Below are positions 43,580 through 51,367 of a DNA stretch of 64,000 bases, in pieces. The stretch spans positions 62,001 to 126,000 of the forward strand of contig JAWKHH010000005.1 of the NCBI GenBank assembly GCA_041394945.1, read 5' to 3'. Source of the DNA: Bryobacteraceae bacterium. GTDB lineage: Bacteria; Acidobacteriota; Terriglobia; Bryobacterales; Bryobacteraceae. A program made the position numbers and the translations under genes. Every line of letters begins with the position of its first letter. The first letter of the stretch is position 1. Under the pieces are notes generated by a model that had not been told where the DNA came from, searched no databases, and saw only the letters and a list, made by a program, of their open reading frames with translations.

Positions 43580-44817
43580 GCCGCTGCCTCCTCGTCCCGC
43601 ACCGCATAGCCACACGCGATCATCGAAAGAAGCGCCCCGAGCACTTCGCTGTCGCCCAGGTTCACTTCCCAGTAACCGCCTACCGCGGTGCCGATGATCG
43701 CCGCCACCGCCGCCAGCGGCACCGCCCGATCCACCCCGGCGGCGCCGCGCCCCAATTGCCACGCCACAAGCGCGAGAAACCACACTAGCCCGACTGCCGC
43801 CGGCACGCCGCGTTCGGCGGCGAAATGGATGTAGATGTTGTGGAGATGCTGCGTGTACCAGGCCGAGGGCAAGGGGCGCGGCACGTCCGGCGGCGCGAAC
43901 TCCAGGAACCGCGGACCCACCTGCTCCGGCCCGACCCCCACCAGCGGATGCGCCTCGATCATCCTGAGCCCGGTGCGCCGCAGCGCCTGGCGATGATCGT
44001 TCGAGTCCAACTTCGACGGCTTCCAGGCGGATTCGATGCGGCGATTCAGCGGCTCCGGCGCGAACAGCACCAGCGCTACGATGGCGACCGGCGTGGCCAG
44101 TACGAACCATCGCCGCCAGTGCCAGACCAGGAACATCATCCCCGCCGCCGCCGCCGGCCATATCGATCGCGTGAAGCCCAGCACGAGGGCCACCGCTGTC
44201 ACGCCGCCGCAGAAGATCCACACCGGCGCCCGCCGGTTTCGCGCCAGCAGCAGAAACGCCACGGCCGCGAGGAACGCGAACATGACGTGGCTCGAAAAGG
44301 TCATCCAGTGGCTCATGAAGCCGGTGATGCGTTCCGCGACGTAGGACTGGTAGAAATCCTCGCCGCGCGCCGCCGCCCCGACGTACTTTTGCTCGAACTG
44401 CGCCAATCCCCATAGCGCGGACGCCGTTCCGCAGACAGCCATGGCAGCCAGCACGAGGCTTGCTTCGGAGGCCCGCCGCACGCCGCTGTAGACCACCGGC
44501 AGGAACAGCCACACGTAGAACTTTCGGATTTGCGGCCATGCCGCGGCCGGGGCAGGTGAGAACGCGGCGGCCGCGAGAGTGGCCGCAAGGAACACCAGGA
44601 TCGGCAGCCAAACGCGCGGGATTCGCACGCGGTCACGATGCAGCAGGAGCCACGCGGCGCCGGCTCCCAGGAGGATGTGCGACGCGGCGATCGACACCAT
44701 GCAAGCCGCCGCGGCACAGAGCGAGAGCGGGTATAGTACGTGTTCGCCGTCAGCGAAGGGATTTTTCACGTTCGTGAAAAGAACAGTATGACAGAATAAT
44801 GTTTCGAGGGAGCGCAC
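43576..44817 (-). CDS. O-antigen ligase / polymerase family membrane protein
   Basis: About 413 residues with ten or more membrane segments. The large periplasmic loop contains the Wzy_C/WaaL signature around HPLVGVGPEQ and the catalytic-type His block QHLHNIYIHFAAERG. It should transfer or polymerise surface polysaccharide. The N-terminus is uncertain: GTG 44817, GTG 44769 or ATG 44700. The first option places an 18-base palindrome inside the coding region. It is co-transcribed with the SDR gene. Confidence 0.82.
   Translation of the reverse strand: MRSLETLFCHTVLFTNVKNPFADGEHVLYPLSLCAAAACMVSIAASHILLGAGAAWLLLHRDRVRIPRVWLPILVFLAATLAAAAFSPAPAAAWPQIRKFYVWLFLPVVYSGVRRASEASLVLAAMAVCGTASALWGLAQFEQKYVGAAARGEDFYQSYVAERITGFMSHWMTFSSHVMFAFLAAVAFLLLARNRRAPVWIFCGGVTAVALVLGFTRSIWPAAAAGMMFLVWHWRRWFVLATPVAIVALVLFAPEPLNRRIESAWKPSKLDSNDHRQALRRTGLRMIEAHPLVGVGPEQVGPRFLEFAPPDVPRPLPSAWYTQHLHNIYIHFAAERGVPAAVGLVWFLALVAWQLGRGAAGVDRAVPLAAVAAIIGTAVGGYWEVNLGDSEVLGALLSMIACGYAVRDEEAAA
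44763..44780. promoter_or_regulatory. Perfect 18-bp palindromic operator candidate
   Basis: TTTTCACG TT CGTGAAAA, 8-base perfect arms, in the AT-rich gap region between the divergent O-antigen ligase and sixA genes. A weak promoter for sixA (TTCACG, 16 bases, TATGAC) would overlap it. Confidence 0.4.
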
Positions 44818-44830
44818 ACAAGGAGAGAGC

Positions 44831-45316
44831 GTGCAGGTCTATTTGTTGCGTCATGGGATCGCCGAAGACCCGAAGCCCGGCCAGCCGGACCGCGAACGCG
44901 CATTGACGGCCGAGGGTCGCCGCAAGCTGCGCAGCGTACTGAAGGCCGCCAAAGCAGGCGAGGTAGCGCCGGAGATTGTCGTGACGAGCCCCTACGTCCG
45001 GGCGCGTCAGACGGCTGACATCGCGCGGGAGCTTCTCGGCGGGGAATTGGTGGAATCGGCGGCGCTGGCGCCGCACTCGCGTCCCGAGGCGGCGTGGGAC
45101 GAGTTGCGCACGTATCGCGGGTCCACCCAGGTGCTGCTCGTGGGCCACGAGCCGCTGTTCAGCCAGTTGACCGCGTACCTGCTCGGGACGCCCGAGTTGA
45201 TCGTGGACTTCAAGAAGGGCGCGCTCGCGCGGATCGACTTCGAGCCCGAGCTCGGATTGAGGCCGCGCGGGGGGCTACGATGGCTGATCACCGCCAAGCT
45301 CACCGGCGCCGGCTGA
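44831..45316 (+). CDS. sixA: Phosphohistidine phosphatase SixA
   Basis: 161-residue histidine-phosphatase-superfamily enzyme. Catalytic RHG at residues 7-9 (YLLRHGIAED), SPYVRARQTADIA and the second His in LLVGHEPLFS are present. SixA removes phosphate from HPt domains of hybrid histidine kinases in E. coli. GTG 44831 has an AAGGAGAGAG ribosome-binding site. Its stop directly abuts the stop of the opposing winged-helix gene. Confidence 0.9.
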   Translation: MQVYLLRHGIAEDPKPGQPDRERALTAEGRRKLRSVLKAAKAGEVAPEIVVTSPYVRARQTADIARELLGGELVESAALAPHSRPEAAWDELRTYRGSTQVLLVGHEPLFSQLTAYLLGTPELIVDFKKGALARIDFEPELGLRPRGGLRWLITAKLTGAG

Positions 45317-45577
45317 TCAATCCTCCGGGCGCCAGCGATAGCCCTTCCGGTACACCGTTTCGATCCGCGCGCCGTCACCCCGCAGCCGCTTTCGCAACCG
45401 GCTCACGTGGACGTCCACAGTGCGTGTCCGGACGCCTTCGGCGTAGCCCCAGATCCGGGCGAGCAAGTCCTTTTTGGAAAAGCAGCGGCCGGGGTTGGAC
45501 TGCAACGTTTCCAGCAGTTCGAGTTGTTTACGGGGAAGATCTCCGGCCGCAGACAGGACTGAGTCACAGGGTGCCAT
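45317..45577 (-). CDS. Short OmpR-type winged-helix protein without receiver domain
   Basis: 86 residues, just a Trans_reg_C domain: RKQLELLETLQSNPGRCFS, RTVDVHVSRLRKRL recognition helix and wing YRKGYRWRPED. No receiver domain lies upstream; the neighbouring upstream gene is the PEP-CTERM protein. ATG 45577 has GAGG 8 bases upstream; ATG 45583 is also in frame. It lies tail-to-tail with sixA with no gap. It is the second receiver-less regulator of this type in the window. Confidence 0.78.
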   Translation of the reverse strand: MAPCDSVLSAAGDLPRKQLELLETLQSNPGRCFSKKDLLARIWGYAEGVRTRTVDVHVSRLRKRLRGDGARIETVYRKGYRWRPED

Positions 45578-45636
45578 GAGCATTACCTCACCCCGTTCTT
45601 CGTTCCAGATTGCGGCCGGGTTACGGTATGAGGCGG

Positions 45637-46422
45637 TTACCGGCGCGAGCTTCGGCGCCGCAGCAGAGCCAACCCGGCCAGGCCGGCGCCCGTGATCATC
45701 ACCGTCGCCGGCTCTGGGACACCCGGCGGCGGCGCGTCGACGAACGACCCGCCACGGAGAAACACACCCGAGTCGTAGAGATCGTCGCCCTGGTCGAAAA
45801 TGCGGATCTCCAGCGTATTCTGCACGCCGGGATTCACCGCGCCGGTGGCGAACAGCGCCTGCGACAGGCCAACGAAGCCGTCATACTGCAGATCGATGCC
45901 GCCCAGTTCGTTGTCCGTGAAATAGCCGGAATTCTGGGTCGCGTTCACCGTGTCCACGGAGATGGTGTCGCCGGTCCCCGGGACCAGGGCGATATTGGTT
46001 CCGTTCAACAGGAACGTGAACGTGTCGTTCACGTTCTGCGATACGAACTCGGGGTACTCGTCGGACCCGAATACGTACTGAAACGAGATCGTGTTGCCCG
46101 TCGGCGTGAAAACGATCGTGAGAATGGACTCGGTCACCGTGTCGCCATCGCAACCGACGCTGTTGTTCGGGCCCGGAATGCAAGATGCCACGCCCGTGGT
46201 CAGGAAAATTCCGTCGGCGAACGGCAGCAAGCCGGTGGCGCCGGTGAACGTGCCCACATCGGCATCGCCGCCGAGCGTGGCGGAGTTGATCACGATTCCG
46301 GGATTGCCGCTGGCGAGTGCATTGGCCAGTGCCGTTGCATCCGAAGAAACGGCCGTCACGATGGGGGCCGCTTGCATTACGCTCGCGATGGCCAAAGCGA
46401 GACCCGCGTGCAGTTTTCTCAT
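45637..46422 (-). CDS. Choice-of-anchor L / PEP-CTERM surface protein
   Basis: 261 residues: signal peptide (LHAGLALAIASVMQA), a choice-of-anchor-L domain with VFGSDEYPEFV and FLLNGTNIALVPGTG, and a C-terminal PEP-CTERM sorting signal (VPEPATVMI, hydrophobic helix, RRRSSRR). It is exported and processed by an exosortase-type transpeptidase not present in this window. ATG 46422 follows a GGAGAGAG ribosome-binding site. A near-consensus promoter lies ~80 bases upstream. Ligand unknown; biofilm or surface role inferred from the family. Confidence 0.9.
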   Translation of the reverse strand: MRKLHAGLALAIASVMQAAPIVTAVSSDATALANALASGNPGIVINSATLGGDADVGTFTGATGLLPFADGIFLTTGVASCIPGPNNSVGCDGDTVTESILTIVFTPTGNTISFQYVFGSDEYPEFVSQNVNDTFTFLLNGTNIALVPGTGDTISVDTVNATQNSGYFTDNELGGIDLQYDGFVGLSQALFATGAVNPGVQNTLEIRIFDQGDDLYDSGVFLRGGSFVDAPPPGVPEPATVMITGAGLAGLALLRRRSSRR

Positions 46423-46501
46423 TTTGTTCTCTCTCCTCCAACCGAACCGCAAAAGGGGTGTAGTCTTCGCCAAAACGCAGGTTGGCTACTTCGTACTAGG
46501 A

Positions 46502-46530
46502 ATTATAAGACTGAAGGAGTACGCCTGCAA
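46502..46530 (-). promoter_or_regulatory. Sigma-70 promoter of the PEP-CTERM gene
   Basis: On the reverse strand, TTGCAG (46525-46530), 17-base spacer, TATAAT (46502-46507). This is the best -35/-10 pair seen in the window. It gives a leader of ~75 bases that ends in a GGAGAGAG ribosome-binding site. Confidence 0.65.
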
Positions 46531-46578
46531 TACGCCCTTGTACCCGCAAAGGTGGAAAAAATGTCACCCGAAAATAGG

Positions 46579-47292
46579 TTAGATCCGCTCCGCGGGACCC
46601 CAGCGCCGCACTGCGGAGCCCACTACAAAGCCACTGAATCCAGAGAGAATCACCACTACCCCATGCCAGATCGACAGGTGCGCCATCTCTTGCTGATCGC
46701 AATGGAACTGGAGGGCCGCAACAGACACTAGTCCTGCCGTGGCGCCTATCGTAGTACCGGTAAGAGCGTGGGATTGCGCGGCGCCCCGCCGTATCACGAG
46801 CCAGATCAGGAATGCCGCCGGCAGCGCCAATCCGAGCCCGCCCCGGGTGCACCGGAACCCGGTTTCCCACGCCGCCTCGGTCTGCCGCAGCGGGAAGAGC
46901 GCCGCCACGGACGCAAGAAACGACCCCAAGGCGAGCAAGGCCGCCGACAGCGGCGAGTAGCGCTGGAGACTTCCGGGGATCGCCTGCCAGCCCAGCGACA
47001 GCGTCAGCACTGCGGCGCCCGCCGCCAGCGCCGCTGAGATCAGCAGGCGCTGCGTCCAACTCATATGCCCCAGGCCGCCGAGCCCCACCAGGCTCCCGGT
47101 CGCCATCGCGGTCAGCACCACCACCAGGAACAGCCGGGCGGCGATTCCCGTGGGCGACGGCACGGGCTTTACCGTGCGCAGATCCCGGCACACACGCCCG
47201 GAAATCGCTGCCACCAGCGATTCCGGCGGCGCCAGTCTCGCGTTCCAGACGGGTTCCAAACGTTCGTCCACCTGACGCCGCTCGTAACTCAT
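46579..47292 (-). CDS. NrsF-family (DUF1109) membrane anti-sigma factor
   Basis: 237 residues: an N-terminal cytoplasmic ~55 residues, then six membrane helices (FLVVVLTAMATGSLVGLG through WHGVVVILSGFSGFVVGSAV), the NrsF/DUF1109 architecture. In Caulobacter, NrsF holds an ECF sigma factor inactive at the membrane. ATG 47292 starts 14 bases after the stop of the ECF sigma gene, which fits a sigma/anti-sigma operon. Signal sensed is unknown. Confidence 0.82.
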   Translation of the reverse strand: MSYERRQVDERLEPVWNARLAPPESLVAAISGRVCRDLRTVKPVPSPTGIAARLFLVVVLTAMATGSLVGLGGLGHMSWTQRLLISAALAAGAAVLTLSLGWQAIPGSLQRYSPLSAALLALGSFLASVAALFPLRQTEAAWETGFRCTRGGLGLALPAAFLIWLVIRRGAAQSHALTGTTIGATAGLVSVAALQFHCDQQEMAHLSIWHGVVVILSGFSGFVVGSAVRRWGPAERI

Positions 47293-47305
47293 GCCTTGCC
47301 CTCGC

Positions 47306-47923
47306 TCACGGCCGGCCCTCACCGAGCAGCACACGCAACTTCTCGTAGGCGCGATGCGCCTTCTGTTTCACCGAGCCCACCGTCGACGAGGTCGCGCGGG
47401 CCACCTCCTCGAGCGACATCCCGGTTACCTTAAGCATGACAATCACTTCCCGTTGACTTTCCGGCAAGACCGCGAGCATCCGGCGAAGCCGCTCGCCGGC
47501 GCCCGTATCGGGCTGCACGGCCGCCGCCTTCGGCTCCGGGACTTCTCCGTACAACACTTCGCGGCCGCTCCGGCGTTTGTTACGGCGGAAACCATCGAGT
47601 TTGGTGTGTCGCGCGACGGCGAATACCCACGGCAGCACCGGCTCCGTGGCGCGGTAGGTGTGCCGGGCGCGGTGGATCCGAATCCAGCATTCCTGGAGCA
47701 GATCGTCGCAATCGCCTGCCAGCGGACCGCTGCTGGCGAGAAACCGGTACAACATTGGGGAAACCAGGCGGATGAAACGGTCCGCGGCGTCGGCGTCGGC
47801 GGCCTGATAGCCCACCATGAGCCGCCGCAGTTCCTCCTCGCCCGTGGCTGGAACCGGTTTCGCTGGTTCGGCTGGGCTCAGCGCTGCGGCCATTCGCTGG
47901 AGTTTCGCTTCAGGCGCCATCAA
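47306..47923 (-). CDS. ECF-type RNA polymerase sigma factor, partner of NrsF
   Basis: 205 residues with sigma-70 region 2 (DRFIRLVSPMLYRFL; DDLLQECWIRIHRAR) and region 4 (LPESQREVIVMLKVTGMSLEEVARATSS helix-turn-helix). It starts at TTG 47923 or ATG 47920. It is the first gene of a two-gene unit with the NrsF-type membrane protein, so it is probably released on an envelope stress signal. It diverges from the methyltransferase gene. Confidence 0.92.
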   Translation of the reverse strand: MMAPEAKLQRMAAALSPAEPAKPVPATGEEELRRLMVGYQAADADAADRFIRLVSPMLYRFLASSGPLAGDCDDLLQECWIRIHRARHTYRATEPVLPWVFAVARHTKLDGFRRNKRRSGREVLYGEVPEPKAAAVQPDTGAGERLRRMLAVLPESQREVIVMLKVTGMSLEEVARATSSTVGSVKQKAHRAYEKLRVLLGEGRP

Positions 47924-47978
47924 AGTTACGGTCGGTGGGGGGGAACAAGATCCCCCGCGGAGTCGTCCTCAATTTCAG

Positions 47979-48578
47979 ATGCGGAAACTGCGATTCCTTA
48001 TTCCCGCCGTCGTGCTCCTTGCCGGCGGAATCGCCTTTTTCGTCGAGCGGGGTCCGGATCCGGCCGACGAAGCTGCCCGATTGGCGGGATTGATGCACAT
48101 CGAGCCGGGGGCAACCGTGGCCGACATCGGCGCGGGAGCAGGGCGATTGTCGATCCCGCTTTCGCGGCTCCATGACGGGCGCGTCCACCTGATCGCCACC
48201 GAACTGGGCGCGGAAAAACTGGACGCCCTGCGTGCGAGCCTCGACAAGGCGTCGGTTCGCGCCACGGTTGTCGCCAGCGGCGCCGCGTATCCAAACCTGC
48301 CTGGCGCGTGCTGCGACGCGATCGTACTGCGTCACGTCTTCCACCATATCGAACGGCCCGGCGAGTTCACCGGCGGCCTCGCCGAAGGGCTGCGTCCGGC
48401 AGGCAGGGTGGCCATCGTCGATTTCTCCCCTTCGCCCTGGCGCTTTTGGATGCCCCGCCACGGCGTAGCAACGGACTTGGTGAAACGCGCGATGGCCGCC
48501 GCCGGGTTCGAGCTGGAGGCCGAAGCGCCGTGGGGCGTTTGGGATTATTGCCTCGTGTTCAGGAGACTCCGCGCGTGA
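47979..48578 (+). CDS. Membrane-anchored SAM-dependent methyltransferase
   Basis: 199 residues: one N-terminal membrane anchor (LRFLIPAVVLLAGGIAFFVE) and a class I methyltransferase domain with motif I VADIGAGAGRLSIP, an acidic TELGAEK after strand 2 and HVFHHIERP in post-motif I. The catalytic domain after a signal anchor would face the periplasm unless the anchor is inverted, which is odd for a SAM enzyme. It overlaps the next methyltransferase gene (GTGA). Substrate unknown. Confidence 0.83.
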   Translation: MRKLRFLIPAVVLLAGGIAFFVERGPDPADEAARLAGLMHIEPGATVADIGAGAGRLSIPLSRLHDGRVHLIATELGAEKLDALRASLDKASVRATVVASGAAYPNLPGACCDAIVLRHVFHHIERPGEFTGGLAEGLRPAGRVAIVDFSPSPWRFWMPRHGVATDLVKRAMAAAGFELEAEAPWGVWDYCLVFRRLRA

Positions 48579-49171
48579 ATATGACGTCGCTCGAGAAACG
48601 ATTCGTGAACAGCCCGGGACACTCGCGCAATATCGCCCGGCTGTTCGAACAGCGCTTGCGGCACATTCCGGAGGTCGCCCCTGGAATGAGCTACCTCGAT
48701 GTCGGCTGCGGCAACGGGGCGGCGGCGCGCCAGATCGCGCGATCGTTCGGGCTGGACGTCACCGGCGTCGACGCCGATCCGGAGCAGATCGTCCTGGCCA
48801 AGGCCAAGGCCGGCGGCGCCGGCCGGGTATGCTTCCGCGAAGCCGACGCGACGCGGCTGCCGTTCGAGGGCGAGTCGTTCCATATTGTCGCCACGAACAA
48901 GGTGACCCACCATATCGCGGCGTGGCCTCGGGCGATCGCTGAGATGGCACGGGTGCTGGTCCGCGGCGGGTACCTCGTCTACGGCGACTTCGTGTTTCCG
49001 GAATGGCTGGCGCCGCTGGCGCGCCGGGCTGTGCCCGACGGGGGCTATCCGACGGTGGGCGGGCTGGAAGCGGCGGCGGAGATGGCCGGACTCGCGCCGA
49101 TCCACTGGAAACGAGCTCCGTTCACGCTGGAGGTGGTGTGGTGGAAGCCCGGTCCCCCGGTTATCGGGTGA
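48575..49171 (+). CDS. Class I SAM-dependent methyltransferase
   Basis: 198 residues, soluble. SAM-binding motif I is YLDVGCGNGAAARQIA, the acidic strand-2 end GVDADPEQI, motif II DATRLPFEGESF and motif III LVRGGYLVYGDFVFP. UbiE/Methyltransf_11-like. GTG 48575 overlaps the upstream stop and has AGGAGA seven bases before it; ATG 48581 is the alternative. It is translated together with the membrane-anchored methyltransferase, perhaps acting on the same lipid or quinone pathway. Confidence 0.85.
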   Translation: MNMTSLEKRFVNSPGHSRNIARLFEQRLRHIPEVAPGMSYLDVGCGNGAAARQIARSFGLDVTGVDADPEQIVLAKAKAGGAGRVCFREADATRLPFEGESFHIVATNKVTHHIAAWPRAIAEMARVLVRGGYLVYGDFVFPEWLAPLARRAVPDGGYPTVGGLEAAAEMAGLAPIHWKRAPFTLEVVWWKPGPPVIG

Positions 49172-49199
49172 AGCCTTCCCGAGCCTGCCCCAGTCCCGC

Positions 49200-49205
49200 T
49201 ATGCT
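49200..49205 (+). promoter_or_regulatory. -10-like TATGCT ahead of the multiheme cytochrome gene
   Basis: TATGCT ends 8 bases before ATG 49214, without a ribosome-binding site between. The sequence around it (GCTATGCTGGTTCGCG) closely resembles that before the cupin gene (GCTACACTGGTCCGCG). Confidence 0.45.
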
Positions 49206-49213
49206 GGTTCGCG

Positions 49214-51358
49214 ATGGGCAATCGGCGAATGCTGGCGGCGGTTGCCGCCGCCGGAGCCGCCATTCTTGGCGTGGGAGCGCAGAACGGGCGGCGGTCCGGC
49301 GCGGACGCGGGGGCGTATGCGGATCCGGCTGCCTGCGCCGCCTGCCACGGGCGAATCTCGGAGACTTATCGCCTGACGGGCATGGGTCGATCGTTCCATA
49401 AGCCCAGCCTCGCCGGCATGGTTCCGGGCAGCTACTATCACGCCCCTTCGGACAGTTACTTCTCGATGGCGCGCCGCGGCGAAGAGTATTTCCAGCGGCG
49501 CCATCAGCTTGACGCCGTCGGGCGCGAGACCAACGTTTTCGAAAAGCGCGTGGACTACGTGATGGGGTCCGGCAACCACGCCCGAACCTATCTCCACCGG
49601 ACGCCGGGTAACGCACTGATCGAGTTGCCGCTTGGCTGGTACGCCGAGTCCGGAGGCGCGTGGGCGATGAACCCCGGTTACGACCGGCCGGACCACGAGG
49701 GCTTCCGGCGGCGCATCGGCTATGACTGCATGTTCTGCCACAACGGCTACCCGCGCATTCCCACCTCGGCGGCCCAGACTTTCGCCGAGCCCGTCTATCC
49801 GGGTGCATTGCCGGAGGGTATCGATTGCCAGCGATGCCATGGGCCCGGCCTGCGTCACATTCAACTGGCGAAGGCGGGCGCGGCGGGCATCCGCGCCGCC
49901 ATCGTCAATCCAGCCCGGCTGAGTCCGGAACGGCGCGAGGAGATCTGCATCCAATGCCATCTCGAGTCGACCAGCTTTCCGCTCCCGAATTCGCTCGCGC
50001 GCTACGATCGCGGACCGTTCGCGTACCGGCCGGGCGAACCGCTGAGTAACTACTGGCTATTCTTCGATCACGCGCCGGGGTCCGGGCGAGGCGATAAGTT
50101 CGAGTTTGTGAACGCCGTCTACCGGATTCGCCAATCCAAGTGCTTTCTGGCGAGCGACGGCAAGCTCGGCTGCACCGCCTGCCACAACCCGCACGACGTC
50201 CCGCGCGGCGGGCAGGCGATCCGCCACTACGATTCTGCCTGCCGGCGGTGCCACGCCGCGGAGATCGACCGGGCGGTGGCCGCCGGAAGTCACACCGCCG
50301 CGCCCGATTGCGCAGCCTGCCACATGCCGAAGCGCCGCACCGAGGACGTGGTGCATGCCTTCGCCACCGATCACCTCATCGCGCGGCGGCCGCCAGCGGA
50401 ATCGCTGTCGCCGATGGCGGAGCGGCACGAGGCCGGCGAGTCGGCGTACCGTGGCGAAGTAGCGCTCTACTATCCACCGAAGTTGCCGGCTACAGCCGAT
50501 GCGGAGCTTCACCTGGCCGCCGCGCAGGTGGTGAACAAGAGCAACCTCGAGGGCGGGATTCCGCTGCTCGCCACGGCGATCGCGCGCAGTCCCAACGCGC
50601 GATGGGAGTTCCAGGCCACGCTCGCGGACGCATATCGCGATAGCGGGCAGTGGCAGAAGGCCGTGAAGGCGTACCGGGAGGCGGCGCGGCGGAAACCCGG
50701 CTTCACGCCGCTGATGCTGCGGCTGGCGTCCGCGCTCCGCCGCACGGGACAGACGACGGAAGCGGCGAGCCTGCTGCGGCGTGCTGTCGCCATCGACGCG
50801 GGCAACGCGGCCGCGTGGCACGAAATCGGCCTTGTGGAGCATTCGCTTGGAGACAAAGCAGCGGCAGCGGCCGCCTTCGAGAAGGCTGCCGCGCTCGACC
50901 CCGATCTTCCGGAAGCGCGCAACAGTCTTGGGATCGTGCGTTCGGAGACGGGCGCACCAGGCGCCGAGGCGGACTTTCGGGAAGCGATCCGCATCCAGCC
51001 CGCCTACGCCGACGCACATGCGAACCTCGCTAATCTTCTCGCCGGTGCGGGCGATTTCGAGAAGGCTCGCCACCATTTCGAGGCCGCACTGCGCATTCGA
51101 CCCGGCGACGCCCGCACCCTCTACAACTTCGCCATGGCCCTAGGCCGCGCCCGCCAGTACGTCGAAGCGCAGCGTCAACTCGAGGCCGCCCTCAATGCCG
51201 ATCCCGAATTCGGCGACGCCCGTGTACTTCTGGCTCAGATGCTGCTCGCCAAAGGCGACGCGGTCGGCGCCGCCGCCAATCTACGAAAAGCGGCGGCGCA
51301 CCCGGACCCAACGGTCCGCCAGCGCGCCGCCGAATTGCTCCGTCAGGTCAGCCCCTAG
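49214..51358 (+). CDS. Heptaheme c-type cytochrome with C-terminal TPR array
   Basis: 714 residues, exported (LAAVAAAGAAILGVGAQ). Seven CxxCH heme sites: CAACH (~41), CMFCH (~172), CQRCH (~205), CIQCH (~245), CTACH (~320), CRRCH (~342) and CAACH (~366), with extra His residues as distal ligands. Residues ~430-710 are tetratricopeptide repeats (ANAAAWHEIGLVEHSLGDKA, ADAHANLANLLAGAGDFEKA). It is a periplasmic electron carrier or redox scaffold that docks partner proteins through the TPRs. No c-type maturation genes are nearby. It converges on TonB receptor 2. Confidence 0.92.
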   Translation: MGNRRMLAAVAAAGAAILGVGAQNGRRSGADAGAYADPAACAACHGRISETYRLTGMGRSFHKPSLAGMVPGSYYHAPSDSYFSMARRGEEYFQRRHQLDAVGRETNVFEKRVDYVMGSGNHARTYLHRTPGNALIELPLGWYAESGGAWAMNPGYDRPDHEGFRRRIGYDCMFCHNGYPRIPTSAAQTFAEPVYPGALPEGIDCQRCHGPGLRHIQLAKAGAAGIRAAIVNPARLSPERREEICIQCHLESTSFPLPNSLARYDRGPFAYRPGEPLSNYWLFFDHAPGSGRGDKFEFVNAVYRIRQSKCFLASDGKLGCTACHNPHDVPRGGQAIRHYDSACRRCHAAEIDRAVAAGSHTAAPDCAACHMPKRRTEDVVHAFATDHLIARRPPAESLSPMAERHEAGESAYRGEVALYYPPKLPATADAELHLAAAQVVNKSNLEGGIPLLATAIARSPNARWEFQATLADAYRDSGQWQKAVKAYREAARRKPGFTPLMLRLASALRRTGQTTEAASLLRRAVAIDAGNAAAWHEIGLVEHSLGDKAAAAAAFEKAAALDPDLPEARNSLGIVRSETGAPGAEADFREAIRIQPAYADAHANLANLLAGAGDFEKARHHFEAALRIRPGDARTLYNFAMALGRARQYVEAQRQLEAALNADPEFGDARVLLAQMLLAKGDAVGAAANLRKAAAHPDPTVRQRAAELLRQVSP

Positions 51359-51367
51359 AACTAGGTG

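Noticed and set aside
42869..44611. A single 580-codon frame spanning the SDR gene and part of the O-antigen ligase region
   Set aside because: Only the last 236 codons show SDR homology; the upstream part is an out-of-frame shadow of the ligase gene, and ATG 43579 overlaps the ligase stop as expected for an operon.
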